Source of the DNA: JAHFOW01 sp046350595
Lineage (GTDB): Bacteria; Planctomycetota; Brocadiia; Brocadiales; Brocadiaceae
Length of the DNA: 19,503 bases
NCBI GenBank assembly: GCA_046350595.1
Contig: JAXMAC010000062.1
Coordinates: 1-19,503, forward strand
Reading direction: 5' to 3'
Shown: one piece after another, positions 1 to 7,441 of the stretch
Layout: each line of letters begins with the position of its first letter
Position numbering within the stretch: position 1 is the first letter of the stretch
Position numbers and translations under genes: made by a program
Notes under the pieces: generated by a model
Database searches by the model: none
Seen by the model: the letters and a program-made list of their open reading frames with translations, nothing else
Told to the model about the DNA's origin: nothing

Positions 1-107
1 AAAAATGGCCTTTGTATTTATTAATTTTATAGTAATTTCAAACGCCCTTGTTGGGGCACGGCGCGCCTCCCCACTACGCTGTTATAGAAGTCGCCGAAGG
101 CCCAATT

Positions 108-1025
108 ATGACGACATTAAACATCCCGAGTATAAAAAAAAATAAACCTCTTGCCCCGTTCACAACGTATAAGATCGGTGGTCCGGCAGATTTATTTGTT
201 GAAGTTCATTCAATTAAAGAGTTAATCCATGCACTGAAAGAGGCTCAGCATAATCATATCCCTTACTTTCTCCTTGGCTGTGGGGCGAACATTTTAGTTA
301 CCGATAAGGGATTTCGCGGGTTGGTGATTCGTAATTTAGCAAATAAGGTCACATTCCTTGACAACCATAAGGTATTTGCAGAGAGCGGCGCAATTATTAA
401 CGATATTGTTAATCTGTGTCGCGATCGTGAATTATCAGGGTTTGAGCACTTTGCAGGCATTCCAAGCACCATTGGAGGCGCAATGTGGCAGAATTTACAT
501 TTCTTGTCACCCGATAGACAACGGACAATGTTTATTGAAAAAATAACGCAGGTCAGCCATATTTTTACGGAAGAAGGGGAGATTCAAACGGTTGGGGTTG
601 ATTATTTTGATTTTGGTTATGATAGCAGTATTTTACAGGTACAGAAAGATATTGTGCTTGATGTTACTTTTCAACTGGAACAGAAACCAAAAGAAGAAAT
701 ACAGGCGGTGGTAGAATCAAATCTCGCCTGGCGTTCTGCAAAACAACCCCCCTTAGAGGAGTATCCAAGCTGCGGGTCGGTGTTTAAAAAGATCAAAATG
801 CATGATGGAGATATTGGCGCGGGGCGGCTGATTGATCAAGCAGGGTTGAAAGGCAAACGCGTGGGCGGCGCCGAAGTTTCCCGGAAACATGCCAACTTTA
901 TCATAAATATGGGTAATGCAAAAGCCGCCGATGTCTTACAACTCATCGAATTAGTACGTGAGGAAGTACAAGAAAAACTGGGATATACCCTGGAACCGGA
1001 GATTACGGTTGTTGGAGAACAATGA
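108..1025 (+). CDS. murB: UDP-N-acetylmuramate dehydrogenase (UDP-N-acetylenolpyruvoylglucosamine reductase)
   Basis: MurB is the cytoplasmic FAD/NADPH enzyme that reduces UDP-GlcNAc-enolpyruvate to UDP-MurNAc in peptidoglycan synthesis. The 305-residue product has the FAD-binding half (YKIGGPADLF near residue 21, LGCGANILVTDKGFRG near 57-71, AGIPSTIGGA near 116-125). The C-terminal half carries SCGSVFKK near 221-228, holding the catalytic serine, and LEPE near 295-298 with the conserved late glutamate. The ATG at 108 is chosen over one at 48 because GAAGG lies at 96-100 and the family homology begins just after it; the upstream codons look like a GC-rich repeat. The usual MNAG after the GGA motif is replaced by MWQNLHFLSPDRQRT, which I take as a MurB subgroup and not damage. 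The gene stands alone and converges on the heat-shock gene. A peptidoglycan gene fits anammox planctomycetes, which do make a sacculus. Confidence 0.95.
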   Translation: MTTLNIPSIKKNKPLAPFTTYKIGGPADLFVEVHSIKELIHALKEAQHNHIPYFLLGCGANILVTDKGFRGLVIRNLANKVTFLDNHKVFAESGAIINDIVNLCRDRELSGFEHFAGIPSTIGGAMWQNLHFLSPDRQRTMFIEKITQVSHIFTEEGEIQTVGVDYFDFGYDSSILQVQKDIVLDVTFQLEQKPKEEIQAVVESNLAWRSAKQPPLEEYPSCGSVFKKIKMHDGDIGAGRLIDQAGLKGKRVGGAEVSRKHANFIINMGNAKAADVLQLIELVREEVQEKLGYTLEPEITVVGEQ

Positions 1026-1113
1026 AAACATGGAGGATGAGAAATTGAAAAGGCCAGGAATTCCCCACCCTCACAATCTCTCAACCTCCTGTACTTTATA
1101 CCAGACGATTACC

Positions 1114-1563
1114 TTAGCTTACCTTCACCTGAATCTGTTTCGGTTTAACCTCTTCCTTCTTTTGTAAGGTAATTTCAAGCACGCCGTTCTTGCACTCTGC
1201 TGATACTTTATTGGTATCCACAGAAGAGGGAAGATCTATGGAACGCGTGAAACCGCCATAGCGCCTTTCCATGCGGTAATAGTTTTTTCCCTTTTCTTCC
1301 TTTTCCTCTTTCTTTTCTCCCTTGATGAGAAGGGTGTCGCCCTGGATGGATATGTCAACTTCCTTTGGGTCGATACCGGGAATTTCTGCCTTTACCGTGA
1401 TTTTATCGTTGGTTTCCACCAAATCAACGGGAGGCAGCCACGCCCCTGTTTCGAATCCAAACTCCTCACCGCCCTTGAAGAAACGGTCAAACATCCGGTT
1501 CATTTCACCCTGTAAAGAGGAAATGGACGGGAAACCCGACCACTTTATCAAATCTCTGGCCAT
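1114..1563 (-). CDS. Small heat-shock protein, Hsp20/alpha-crystallin family
   Basis: This is an ATP-independent cytoplasmic chaperone that holds unfolding proteins for refolding. The 149-residue product starts MARDLIKW, has an N-terminal arm with the FDRFF segment, and an alpha-crystallin domain from about residue 42 (WLPPVDLVETNDKITVKAEI) to about 137. It includes the DLPSSVDTNKVSAECKNGVLEI region typical of the family, and ends in an I-x-V tail (IQV) of the kind that anchors oligomers. A lysine/glutamate-rich loop (EKKEEKEEKGK) sits between strands. The start is supported by a strong GAAAGGAG ribosome binding site just upstream on the minus strand. No CIRCE element or convincing heat-shock promoter was found upstream, although a TATACT -10-like box lies at 1593-1598 (minus strand). 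Function is secure at family level. Confidence 0.95.
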   Translation of the reverse strand: MARDLIKWSGFPSISSLQGEMNRMFDRFFKGGEEFGFETGAWLPPVDLVETNDKITVKAEIPGIDPKEVDISIQGDTLLIKGEKKEEKEEKGKNYYRMERRYGGFTRSIDLPSSVDTNKVSAECKNGVLEITLQKKEEVKPKQIQVKVS

Positions 1564-1844
1564 AACATAACTCCTTTCAAAAAAAAGTAAAAAGTATAAA
1601 ATACGTATTTACAAATGAGGCATTCGGCGACTTAAAAAATGCGCATGGAGAGACGCAAGATTTTGCGTCTCTCCAGTATCGAAATACCTAAGCATTGAGA
1701 TTAGCAAAATCAATGCCACAATATACTTGAAGGGGGGAAAATATTAATAACAAATTATAAAATAAAGAGTTATAAAAGAGTTAGCACACGTCCGACTATG
1801 AAATATAAACTGCTAATATGGCAGAAAAGTTCCCGGAGTTCCGG
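1564..1844. other. Intergenic region upstream of the Hsp20 gene
   Basis: AT-rich non-coding stretch. It holds the Hsp20 leader and ribosome binding site, a 13-bp perfect inverted repeat (separate entry) and, against the gap, a short GGAGTTCC/TTCCCGG-rich segment (1830-1844) that looks like the edge of a tandem repeat. No convincing gene was seen. Confidence 0.6.
1646..1675. repeat. Perfect 13-bp inverted repeat, REP-like hairpin
   Basis: Arms TGGAGAGACGCAA (1646-1658) and TTGCGTCTCTCCA (1663-1675) are exactly complementary around a 4-nt loop. Palindromes with an AGACGCAA core recur as dispersed repeats in many bacterial genomes, so I read this as a REP-like element. No T-tract follows on either strand, which argues against a simple terminator. 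The same AGAGACG word occurs across the stop codon of the gene beyond the gap (1949-1955, minus strand). Confidence 0.7.
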
Positions 1845-1944
1845 NNNNNNNNNNNNNNNNNNNNNNNNNNNNNNNNNNNNNNNNNNNNNNNNNNNNNNNN
1901 NNNNNNNNNNNNNNNNNNNNNNNNNNNNNNNNNNNNNNNNNNNN
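1845..1944. other. Assembly gap (100 N)
   Basis: Exactly 100 undetermined bases, the usual placeholder for a scaffold gap of unknown true length. Both flanks carry short repeat-like words, which may be why assembly stopped here. Confidence 0.97.
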
Positions 1945-1953
1945 GGAACGTCT

Positions 1954-2643
1954 CTACTTTATTTCCTGAATTACCAGGTCGTCAAAATAGGTAGAGGAAT
2001 CGGACTTTGTCCAGAGACCCACGCCGCCGTTGTCAAAGGTAGTATCACTTACTTCAAATACCTTAGTATTCTCGTAAAAACATTGAATCTTATTTTCATT
2101 ATAGATAACCTTGAGTAAATGCCATTCTTTTGGTGTAACCTTTGTATTTTTCCCGCCAATCTGGGTACGCTTCCCGTTGGCCACTACATAGAGCCGCACA
2201 TTATTTTCCAGGGCATTGGCGCGGAGCACATAATAGTTGTTGTTGTCCTTGTATCGGAAAACAAGGCCGCCAGCCTGGTCTGTCTTGCCCCCTTCTGCCC
2301 GGAATTTTACAAATACGGATGCATTCTTGTAAGACGCCCCTTCTAAAATCAAGAGCGGGAAGCGATAATCCGTTTCATCGGGTTTCGTTTGTACAACAAC
2401 ATTATCGGCGGAAGGCGCTGGTTCAATTTTTTTAACCATCCAGCACGCCGGATCTCCCTTTCCTGTTAAGGCGCTTTGAAACCCCCGGGGAAAATCGCCG
2501 GACTTATCATCATCAAAGTAAATTTCCTTCCTTTCCCCCAGAATTTCAGAAACTGAAAGTTTTTGGCCCTGTTGCGCATAAAGTCCGTGAGAAACCGATA
2601 CACTCAATAAACACACAGAAAACAATAAAAACGCTTTTTTCAT
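1954..2643 (-). CDS. Secreted DUF1080 / LamG-like (concanavalin-fold) protein
   Basis: The 229-residue product begins with a Sec signal peptide (basic MKK, then a hydrophobic stretch to about residue 20, likely cut after LYA near residue 23), so it is exported. The mature part resembles the 3-keto-disaccharide hydrolase / DUF1080 and LamG jelly-roll superfamily: a strand-rich domain with AGGLVFRYKDNNNYYVLRA near 125-143, a VTPKEWHLLKVIYNENKIQCFY stretch, and the typical end GGVGLWTKSDSSTYFDDLVI. These folds bind or cleave carbohydrate; the actual substrate cannot be told. An AGAGGA site stands a few bases before the ATG. The stop codon (TAG) lies 9 bases from gap 1, so the gene is complete. 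It is a single gene with no operon partner visible. Confidence 0.75.
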   Translation of the reverse strand: MKKAFLLFSVCLLSVSVSHGLYAQQGQKLSVSEILGERKEIYFDDDKSGDFPRGFQSALTGKGDPACWMVKKIEPAPSADNVVVQTKPDETDYRFPLLILEGASYKNASVFVKFRAEGGKTDQAGGLVFRYKDNNNYYVLRANALENNVRLYVVANGKRTQIGGKNTKVTPKEWHLLKVIYNENKIQCFYENTKVFEVSDTTFDNGGVGLWTKSDSSTYFDDLVIQEIK

Positions 2644-2746
2644 AAATCCTCTTTACCTTCCTTAAATGCTGAATTTTTGTGCGACGACAGGCACGGAAAT
2701 ACTTTTAAAAGAATATGTTATATTGAAAACATAAACGAAAATAATT

Positions 2747-2766
2747 ATACTGCTTTTTTGCAGTAT
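2747..2766. repeat. Inverted repeat overlapping a possible -10 box
   Basis: ATACTGC (2747-2753) and GCAGTAT (2760-2766) pair perfectly around six T. A TATAAT reads on the minus strand at 2749-2744, directed toward the secreted-protein gene that starts at 2643. The hairpin therefore overlaps a candidate -10 and could be an operator, but no good -35 is present. Confidence 0.35.
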
Positions 2767-2890
2767 CGCATAGGAATTTTCATTTAATAGAATTATATGT
2801 GTGTATAACGTACGGATATCATAAAAAGATAAAATATTTGTAAAATATAAACATTTACGCAAAAAGGACTTATAAAATAATTTTTAAAAA

Positions 2891-2906
2891 TGTGACGTAC
2901 GTCACA
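2891..2906. promoter_or_regulatory. CRP/FNR-family operator, copy 1
   Basis: TGTGACGTACGTCACA is a perfect 16-bp palindrome and matches the CRP-type consensus TGTGA-N6-TCACA exactly. It lies in a 24-bp block (2888-2911) that is identical to 19023-19046. A -10-like TAAAAT at 2928-2933 would put transcription start near 2940 and the palindrome centre near -41.5, the classical class II activator position. The regulator could be any CRP, FNR, HcpR or Dnr-type protein; the sequence does not say which. Confidence 0.65.
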
Positions 2907-3033
2907 GACAAGTTTAAAAAATTTTTGTAAAATTTAAAGGATTATCACAATGACAGCTTTCTTTTAGGATGTACGACAAATAGGTTTGTTACAAATTGTG
3001 CCCAGATGTAACTCAAACCTTCATGTTTGAGTC

Positions 3034-3249
3034 TTTGGAGGCGATGAATTCGCCATTCTGTTGAGCTATGTTGACGCTGACAAGGCGCAAGCTATCGTCC
3101 GCCAGATTATTGAATCAGCCCGTCAGCAAATTTCAGTAGCAAACAAAAAACCTACGGGCGTTACGGTAAGCATAGGAATTGCCCTCTTTCCCCAGCACGG
3201 TTGCATCCAAAAGCCTACTGTCGTGTCATTGCGAAGGCGGAACGACTGA
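3034..3249 (+). pseudogene. GGDEF (diguanylate cyclase) domain remnant
   Basis: Codons from 3034 read FGGDEFAILLSYVDADKA and continue to TGVTVSIGIALFPQHG at about 3154-3201, which are the catalytic GGDEF loop and a late conserved strand of diguanylate cyclases. Intact domains run about 160 residues with more on both sides. Here a TGA at 3028-3030 closes the frame six bases upstream, and after PQHG the frame runs into unrelated codons and a REP-like repeat, stopping at 3249. The fragment keeps about 56 recognisable codons, too few for a working cyclase, and no start with a ribosome binding site is present. I read it as the relic of a deleted signalling gene. Confidence 0.75.
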
Positions 3250-3255
3250 AGCAAT
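3225..3255. repeat. REP-like dispersed repeat fragment
   Basis: The segment starting GTCATTGCGAAGGCGG and ending GAAGCAAT has terminal ATTGC/GCAAT inverted ends. It resembles a palindromic repeat type (CGTCATTGCGAG...GAAGCAATC) found dispersed in many bacterial genomes. It sits exactly where the GGDEF reading frame loses homology, so it may mark the deletion junction. Assignment is from memory of the motif; only one copy lies in this window. Confidence 0.5.
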
Positions 3256-3365
3256 AGCTGTCATGTTTCTCTGGTATGAAGACGCTTATTGTTACTATAT
3301 TTCTCCCCTTTGACGGGCAATGGCATTGAACTAAGGAAAGATATTTCAATGTTAAATAAAAGCCC

Positions 3366-3465
3366 NNNNNNNNNNNNNNNNNNNNNNNNNNNNNNNNNNN
3401 NNNNNNNNNNNNNNNNNNNNNNNNNNNNNNNNNNNNNNNNNNNNNNNNNNNNNNNNNNNNNNNNN
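3366..3465. other. Assembly gap (100 N)
   Basis: Exactly 100 undetermined bases, a placeholder for a gap of unknown size. It removes the start of whatever gene ends at 3530. Confidence 0.97.
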
Positions 3466-3467
3466 CC

Positions 3468-3530
3468 CCTGACGTTGTTATTGAGATTGACATAGCTACG
3501 AGGACTTTCAAATCAAAATCAATCATATGA
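3468..3530 (+). CDS. C-terminal tail of an unidentified gene cut by the gap
   Basis: From the gap edge one frame stays open for 20 codons (PDVVIEIDIATRTFKSKSII) and ends at TGA 3528-3530, which overlaps the ATG of the next gene as ATGA. That overlap is typical of translationally coupled genes, so the tail probably belongs to a real gene co-transcribed with the HhH protein. The PDVVIEIDI words faintly recall PD-(D/E)xK nucleases such as Uma2 proteins, but 20 residues are too few to assign a family. Confidence 0.35.
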   Translation, partial: PDVVIEIDIATRTFKSKSII

Positions 3531-4213
3531 TTAAAAAACTCATTTCTGTGCTTGGCGGAAAATTCTCTGAGGAGCTTGGAATTGACTTGTCCAAAGGAGA
3601 ATCCACGGAAATATTCAAGTGGTTCCTCGCCTCGAAGTTATTTGGCGCACGGATAGGGACGAATATTGCCATAAAGACCTATAGAGAATTCGAAAGATGC
3701 GGCGTCCTTTCGCCGGAAAAGATTCTTGAGACTGGCTGGGACGGTCTCGTGAGGATCGTGGATGACGGAGGGTATGTACGCTACGACTTTTCCACAGCAA
3801 CGAAACTCCTTGAGATAATGAAGAACTTAAAGAAATTTTACCATGGTGATTTGAATAAACTCCATGAAATGGCAGATGACGAAGATGACCTGGAAGACTT
3901 ACTGAAAGGATTAGGAAAGGGAATAGGCGATGTTACTGTAAACATATTCCTGAGAGAACTCCGTTCTATATGGAAAATGGCAAATCCGGCTCCATCCGAA
4001 TTGGTAATCCTTGCGGCCCGAAATTTGGGATTCATTAGTCAAATGGAAGAACCACTAAGTGCGCTCAAAAAATTCTGGACGCTCAATAAAATTCCCGGTA
4101 AAGATTTCAGCGACTTCGAGGCAGCGCTGGTAAGGCTGGGAAAGGATTTTTGCAAGAAACGAAAGTGCAATAAGTGCCCGTTGGAAAGTGAGTGTAAATG
4201 TAAAGCAAATTAA
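3527..4213 (+). CDS. Divergent HhH-GPD (endonuclease III-like) protein with C-terminal 4Fe-4S motif
   Basis: The 228-residue product has the all-helical build and end-motif of the endonuclease III / HhH-GPD DNA glycosylase superfamily. A helix-hairpin-helix-like stretch lies at about 124-142 (LLKGLGKGIGDVTVNIFL), and four cysteines at 209, 214, 217 and 223 follow a C-x4-C-x2-C-x5-C pattern, with a fifth at 225. Classical endonuclease III has C-x6-C-x2-C-x5-C. By my alignment the catalytic lysine of the hairpin (GVGRKTA in Nth) falls on valine 135, and the catalytic aspartate of VDTH falls in the PAPSE segment, so a lyase/glycosylase activity of Nth type is doubtful. The ATG overlaps the stop of an upstream fragment, suggesting coupled translation. 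It may recognise DNA damage or a modified base; the function is open. Confidence 0.7.
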   Translation: MIKKLISVLGGKFSEELGIDLSKGESTEIFKWFLASKLFGARIGTNIAIKTYREFERCGVLSPEKILETGWDGLVRIVDDGGYVRYDFSTATKLLEIMKNLKKFYHGDLNKLHEMADDEDDLEDLLKGLGKGIGDVTVNIFLRELRSIWKMANPAPSELVILAARNLGFISQMEEPLSALKKFWTLNKIPGKDFSDFEAALVRLGKDFCKKRKCNKCPLESECKCKAN

Positions 4214-4328
4214 GTTTGGTTTTGTGATACAATACCCAACGATTCTCCAAAGAAATTCCTAGCATCCCTGACGAATGGTTTTTTATCAACCAGAACTACC
4301 TTTTTTCAATGATTCTGGCTGCAAGCGG

Positions 4329-4358
4329 ATTCGCGCTTATTCGTGTATATTCGCGGCT
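4329..4358. repeat. Three 10-bp-spaced ATTCG repeats
   Basis: ATTCGCGCTT, ATTCGTGTAT and ATTCGCGGCT follow one another at an exact 10-bp period in the convergent region between the HhH gene and the barrel/KOW gene. It looks like a short piece of the CGAATA-rich repeats scattered in many genomes. No function is evident. Confidence 0.45.
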
Positions 4359-4397
4359 AAACCCTTGTCTTGTGTATTCGTCTTCCTTATTCTCTTT

Positions 4398-5525
4398 TTA
4401 CGTCTCAATCATCTCCACATTTGATCTCGGGATGCTTGCCGTGGAACCATCGGGAAATTCAACCTCAAGTGTACGGACGGTTGCTTCTGTTTCTATCTTT
4501 TGCGGTGCAAACGGGAGTGATTTGATTTTGCCGATCTTACCAAAATAGGGCACACGAATGATCCTTATAGGGTCGCCGGCTTCCATGCCCCGCCCAATGG
4601 GTTTATCCGTTGCTTCGGTTGTCTTACGCGCCTTATCAAAGGGTATAACGATTTCTGGTCTTACTACCCCTGCACGAATCTGCGTTGCGCCGTTGATAGA
4701 GGTTTTTGATCCAGAGCGGGATTTTAATAATTCAAAAGTCCTGTGTGCCATCTGTATTTTACCAAAACCTTCAGTAATAATAAGGGTAATACCGATTTCT
4801 TCAGAGCCAGTAATAGCAACACCAAGATCGTACCCAAGCAGTTTCCTGAGATCTTCGTCATCTAATCCACCCACAATAATACCCCTGACACCTGCCTTTT
4901 TTGCCTTGTCAATTACATCGTGCTGGATGTATGCGCCGCCAACGATGATCTTTTCTTTATGTGTTGGCACAATACGTTCAGCAGTGAGTATGTCGTCTGG
5001 CTTATCTACGGCAAGAGCAAGCTCACCAACGGTTTCTCCGCCCACGCCGAAGATGCCCTGAATAAACGTGGCTGTTGTTTCCATAACCACCCCTTCTTTA
5101 TCCATGATATCGATCACCGTGCCGTCTACGTATGCATGTACCTCGATGGGTTTTGGCGGTTCTCGTAAGAGTACCTGGCCTGTAACCGTGGATATGGTCT
5201 CGATGGTTCCGGTGATGGGCGAAAGCAGGACGGTCTTCATAATCTTGATGAATGGCTTCGTTTCGGCGATGATTTCATCCTTCCGGACGGAGTCGCCTTC
5301 TTTCCTGAGCATGTATTCTTTCAAATCTTTAGGCTGAATTCCCAGGCGATTCACGGCATTGATGGCGTGTACCTTGCCCGGCAAATGCGTCCTGGCCACA
5401 ACGTCTTCAGCTTTTAAGACATCACCCTTTTTGACGACCACGTCACCGAGTAAAGGTAAGACACGGCGGCTTGTAACCTTTGTTCGTTCATTTATGCGTA
5501 ATCCTGGCGTATATGCGTGAGTCAT
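4398..5525 (-). CDS. Barrel-sandwich / KOW-domain protein encoded after MutL
   Basis: I do not recognise a named family for this 375-residue protein. What can be seen: an N-terminal biotinyl-lipoyl-like barrel-sandwich segment (about residues 25-65, GDVVVKKGDVLKAEDVVART and GKVHAINAVNRLG, recalling the RnfC/barrel-sandwich pattern); a second barrel-like repeat at about 100-150 (LSPITGTIETIS, AYVDGTVIDI); a central alpha/beta part (190-265) with GVRGIIVGGLDDEDL and GYDLGVAITGSEEIGITLIITEGFG; and a C-terminal KOW-like beta domain (about 315-372, GDPIRIIRVPYFGKIGKI, ending LEVEFPDGSTASIPRSNVEMIE). No signal peptide or membrane span is present. It lies 108 bp downstream of the MutL gene on the same strand. 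From memory, similar proteins accompany long MutL homologues in other bacteria, which suggests one shared task. Confidence 0.6.
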   Translation of the reverse strand: MTHAYTPGLRINERTKVTSRRVLPLLGDVVVKKGDVLKAEDVVARTHLPGKVHAINAVNRLGIQPKDLKEYMLRKEGDSVRKDEIIAETKPFIKIMKTVLLSPITGTIETISTVTGQVLLREPPKPIEVHAYVDGTVIDIMDKEGVVMETTATFIQGIFGVGGETVGELALAVDKPDDILTAERIVPTHKEKIIVGGAYIQHDVIDKAKKAGVRGIIVGGLDDEDLRKLLGYDLGVAITGSEEIGITLIITEGFGKIQMAHRTFELLKSRSGSKTSINGATQIRAGVVRPEIVIPFDKARKTTEATDKPIGRGMEAGDPIRIIRVPYFGKIGKIKSLPFAPQKIETEATVRTLEVEFPDGSTASIPRSNVEMIET

Positions 5526-5633
5526 GTTTCTTAAAACCTCTATTATTGTTTTGTGCTTTTAGCGTAATTTTGAAATCATCCACTTTTTTGAATGATAGAA
5601 TAACCATAGAAATCTGCGGGTATTAATTTTCTT

Positions 5634-7421
5634 TCATTCCGGATAAACATCAATTGCCTTTGCCCATTGCCGGAGTTGTTTTACCCGTGACGCCCTGTCT
5701 TTTGCTAATGTGATGGGTCTTCCACGGGTATCAATAACGATACCCACACTACCACCAGAAACCTTTGCTTTAACCGGTTTGCCCTTACCGCCACCGACGT
5801 CAAAATTTTTTGCGGGTACAACTTCAATCTCTGCGACCCGGTCGATATCAAGCGGCAAAACACGCAATTCTCCGTAGGGCAGTGGTTCTTCTATTTTTTT
5901 ACCATCGGGCATGGTTATTATGTATGAAATACATTTTTCTCCCGGCTTTCCTGTCGTATTCTTAACAAGGGAAACGCACGTTCCCAAATGGATCAAACAG
6001 TCTTTTTCAAACACCTCCGTGGCGGCCTGTTCATTTACCGTTGAAAGGACGCCCAGGTGTGGCATCATGAAGATACTATCAACGGCAATCCTGGTAATAC
6101 CTTCGGGGAGGAATGCGTCAATCACCATGAGCATGGCCTGCGACCTGCGTGGGGCGTGAGAGAGAACACCGCCGCTCCCAACCAGCAAATCCAGTTTAAG
6201 CATATCAACGATGGTATCCCCGGAGATATCCTGTTTAAATGCCTCTGAAATATCACGCTCCCGTTGTACGCCCTTGAGTCCTACTGCCAGTGATTTGTGC
6301 TGTTCAAAAGACACCCGCAGCGCCTCGCGCGCGATGGCCTGTTCTATCTGCAACTCTTCCAGGGTCTGGGGAATTGTTGTCGGCCGGATCATCTTGTTCT
6401 TAATTCTGTTTCGAAGGTCGGATTCATCCATATCAAACGGTATCCAGCGCAGGATATTATCAAGCCCCGCCTCTGCCAGCACATTCGATATACTATAGCT
6501 CATGCCAAGATTGGCGCTTACGGTGCGATTAAAGATTTCTCCGTATACAGAAAATACGTCCGTGGTGGCCCCGCCGATATCCACACCCACAACATTAATA
6601 TCATTCTTTCTGGCAATCGTCTGCATAATAAGGCCAACTGCACCTGGCGTGGGCATGATAGGCGCCCCTGTCCATGTCATAAGTTTTCTGTATCCCGGCG
6701 CCTGGGCCATGACGTGTTCAAGAAAGAGCTTCTGGATTTCCTGCCGTGCCGGAAAGAGGTTTTCCCGTTCAAGCGTGGGCCTGATATTGTCCGTAATGTG
6801 GAGAGAGGTTTTTTGATTTAGAATTTCCTTGATTTTCTCCCGCGCTTCCTTATTACCCGCATAAATAACCGGGAGTTGAAAGGTCATGCCGAGTCGCGGT
6901 CTGGGGTTGGCGGCGGAAATATACTCGGCAAGCTCCACTACATGAGTTACCGTCCCTCCATCCGTACCGCCCGAGAGGAGTATCATATCGGGCCTCAAAT
7001 GCCGGATGCGGTCTATTTTTTCATGAGGGAGTCGCTGGTCATTGGACGCTATGACGTCCATAACAATTGCGCCAGCACCGAGCGCCGCACGTTGGGCGCT
7101 TTCAGCAGTCATAGTCTTTACAGCACCGGCAACCATCATCTGTAATCCACCGCCAGCGCTGCTGGTGGAGACATAAATATCTACTCCAACATTTCCCCGG
7201 GCAGGGGTAATGATCTTTTCACCGTCCAGGATTTTACGGCCGGAGAGTTCCTCAACCTCTGCAAATGCGTTTAAAACACCACGGGTTACATCCTCGAAAG
7301 GCGCTTCTACCGTAGTGGGCGCCTCGCCTCGAAAGGTCTGGCGATATACCCCATCCTTCTTCTCGATTAGAATGGCCTTCGTTGTAGTACTACCGCAGTC
7401 TGTAGCAATAATAACGTTCAC
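5634..7421 (-). CDS. MutL/GlmL family ASKHA ATPase (glutamate mutase-associated)
   Basis: The 595-residue product belongs to the GlmL/MutL family, ASKHA-fold ATPases encoded beside B12-dependent glutamate mutase in clostridia and thought to help the mutase. This is unrelated to mismatch-repair MutL. Signature pieces: DCGSTTTKA phosphate loop (8-16), STSSAGGGLQ (85-93), LLSGGTDGG (148-156), the second phosphate loop GVDIGGATTDVF (279-290), and LLVGSGGVLSHAP. It is longer than clostridial GlmL as I remember it (about 460 residues) and has a C-terminal glycine-rich extension ending in a basic RASRVKQLRQWAK stretch. The start is a GTG preceded by GAGGG, 20 bp after the previous gene's stop, so the two are surely co-transcribed. 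No mutase subunit (MutS/GlmE) is near, so the partner enzyme is unknown. Confidence 0.88.
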   Translation of the reverse strand: MNVIIATDCGSTTTKAILIEKKDGVYRQTFRGEAPTTVEAPFEDVTRGVLNAFAEVEELSGRKILDGEKIITPARGNVGVDIYVSTSSAGGGLQMMVAGAVKTMTAESAQRAALGAGAIVMDVIASNDQRLPHEKIDRIRHLRPDMILLSGGTDGGTVTHVVELAEYISAANPRPRLGMTFQLPVIYAGNKEAREKIKEILNQKTSLHITDNIRPTLERENLFPARQEIQKLFLEHVMAQAPGYRKLMTWTGAPIMPTPGAVGLIMQTIARKNDINVVGVDIGGATTDVFSVYGEIFNRTVSANLGMSYSISNVLAEAGLDNILRWIPFDMDESDLRNRIKNKMIRPTTIPQTLEELQIEQAIAREALRVSFEQHKSLAVGLKGVQRERDISEAFKQDISGDTIVDMLKLDLLVGSGGVLSHAPRRSQAMLMVIDAFLPEGITRIAVDSIFMMPHLGVLSTVNEQAATEVFEKDCLIHLGTCVSLVKNTTGKPGEKCISYIITMPDGKKIEEPLPYGELRVLPLDIDRVAEIEVVPAKNFDVGGGKGKPVKAKVSGGSVGIVIDTRGRPITLAKDRASRVKQLRQWAKAIDVYPE

Positions 7422-7441
7422 GGCATCACCCTCTTTTTCAT

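Larger units (their letters stand above)
2644..3033. other. Non-coding region with regulatory signals
   Basis: AT-rich stretch without a credible gene. It contains a 7-bp inverted repeat (2747-2766), a perfect 16-bp palindrome (2891-2906) with a -10-like box after it, and an AAAGGA (2936-2941) followed by an ATG at 2950 that opens only five codons before a stop. An 8-bp hairpin (3011-3018 with 3025-3032) lies just before the GGDEF remnant. Confidence 0.55.

Noticed and set aside
1777..1790. TTAGCAC word resembling half of a CIRCE heat-shock operator
   Set aside because: The other half (GAGTGCTAA) is absent and the site is more than 200 bp from the Hsp20 start.
2662..2862. 66-codon minus-strand ORF upstream of the secreted protein
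   Set aside because: AT-rich intergenic DNA with no ribosome binding site and a translation rich in I, Y, F and N; it also spans the hairpin and a candidate promoter.
3487..3519. TTGACA after gap 2 as a promoter for the HhH gene
   Set aside because: No -10 at proper spacing; the bases are better explained as the coding tail of an upstream gene overlapping the ATG.
4558..5061. 167-codon plus-strand ORF
   Set aside because: It is antisense to the well-supported barrel/KOW protein gene, has low-complexity serine/proline-rich translation and no domain pattern.
5526..5633. Possible gene or promoter between the MutL and barrel/KOW genes
   Set aside because: No ORF, hairpin or promoter pair could be found in these 108 bases; it reads as a plain AT-rich intercistronic spacer.
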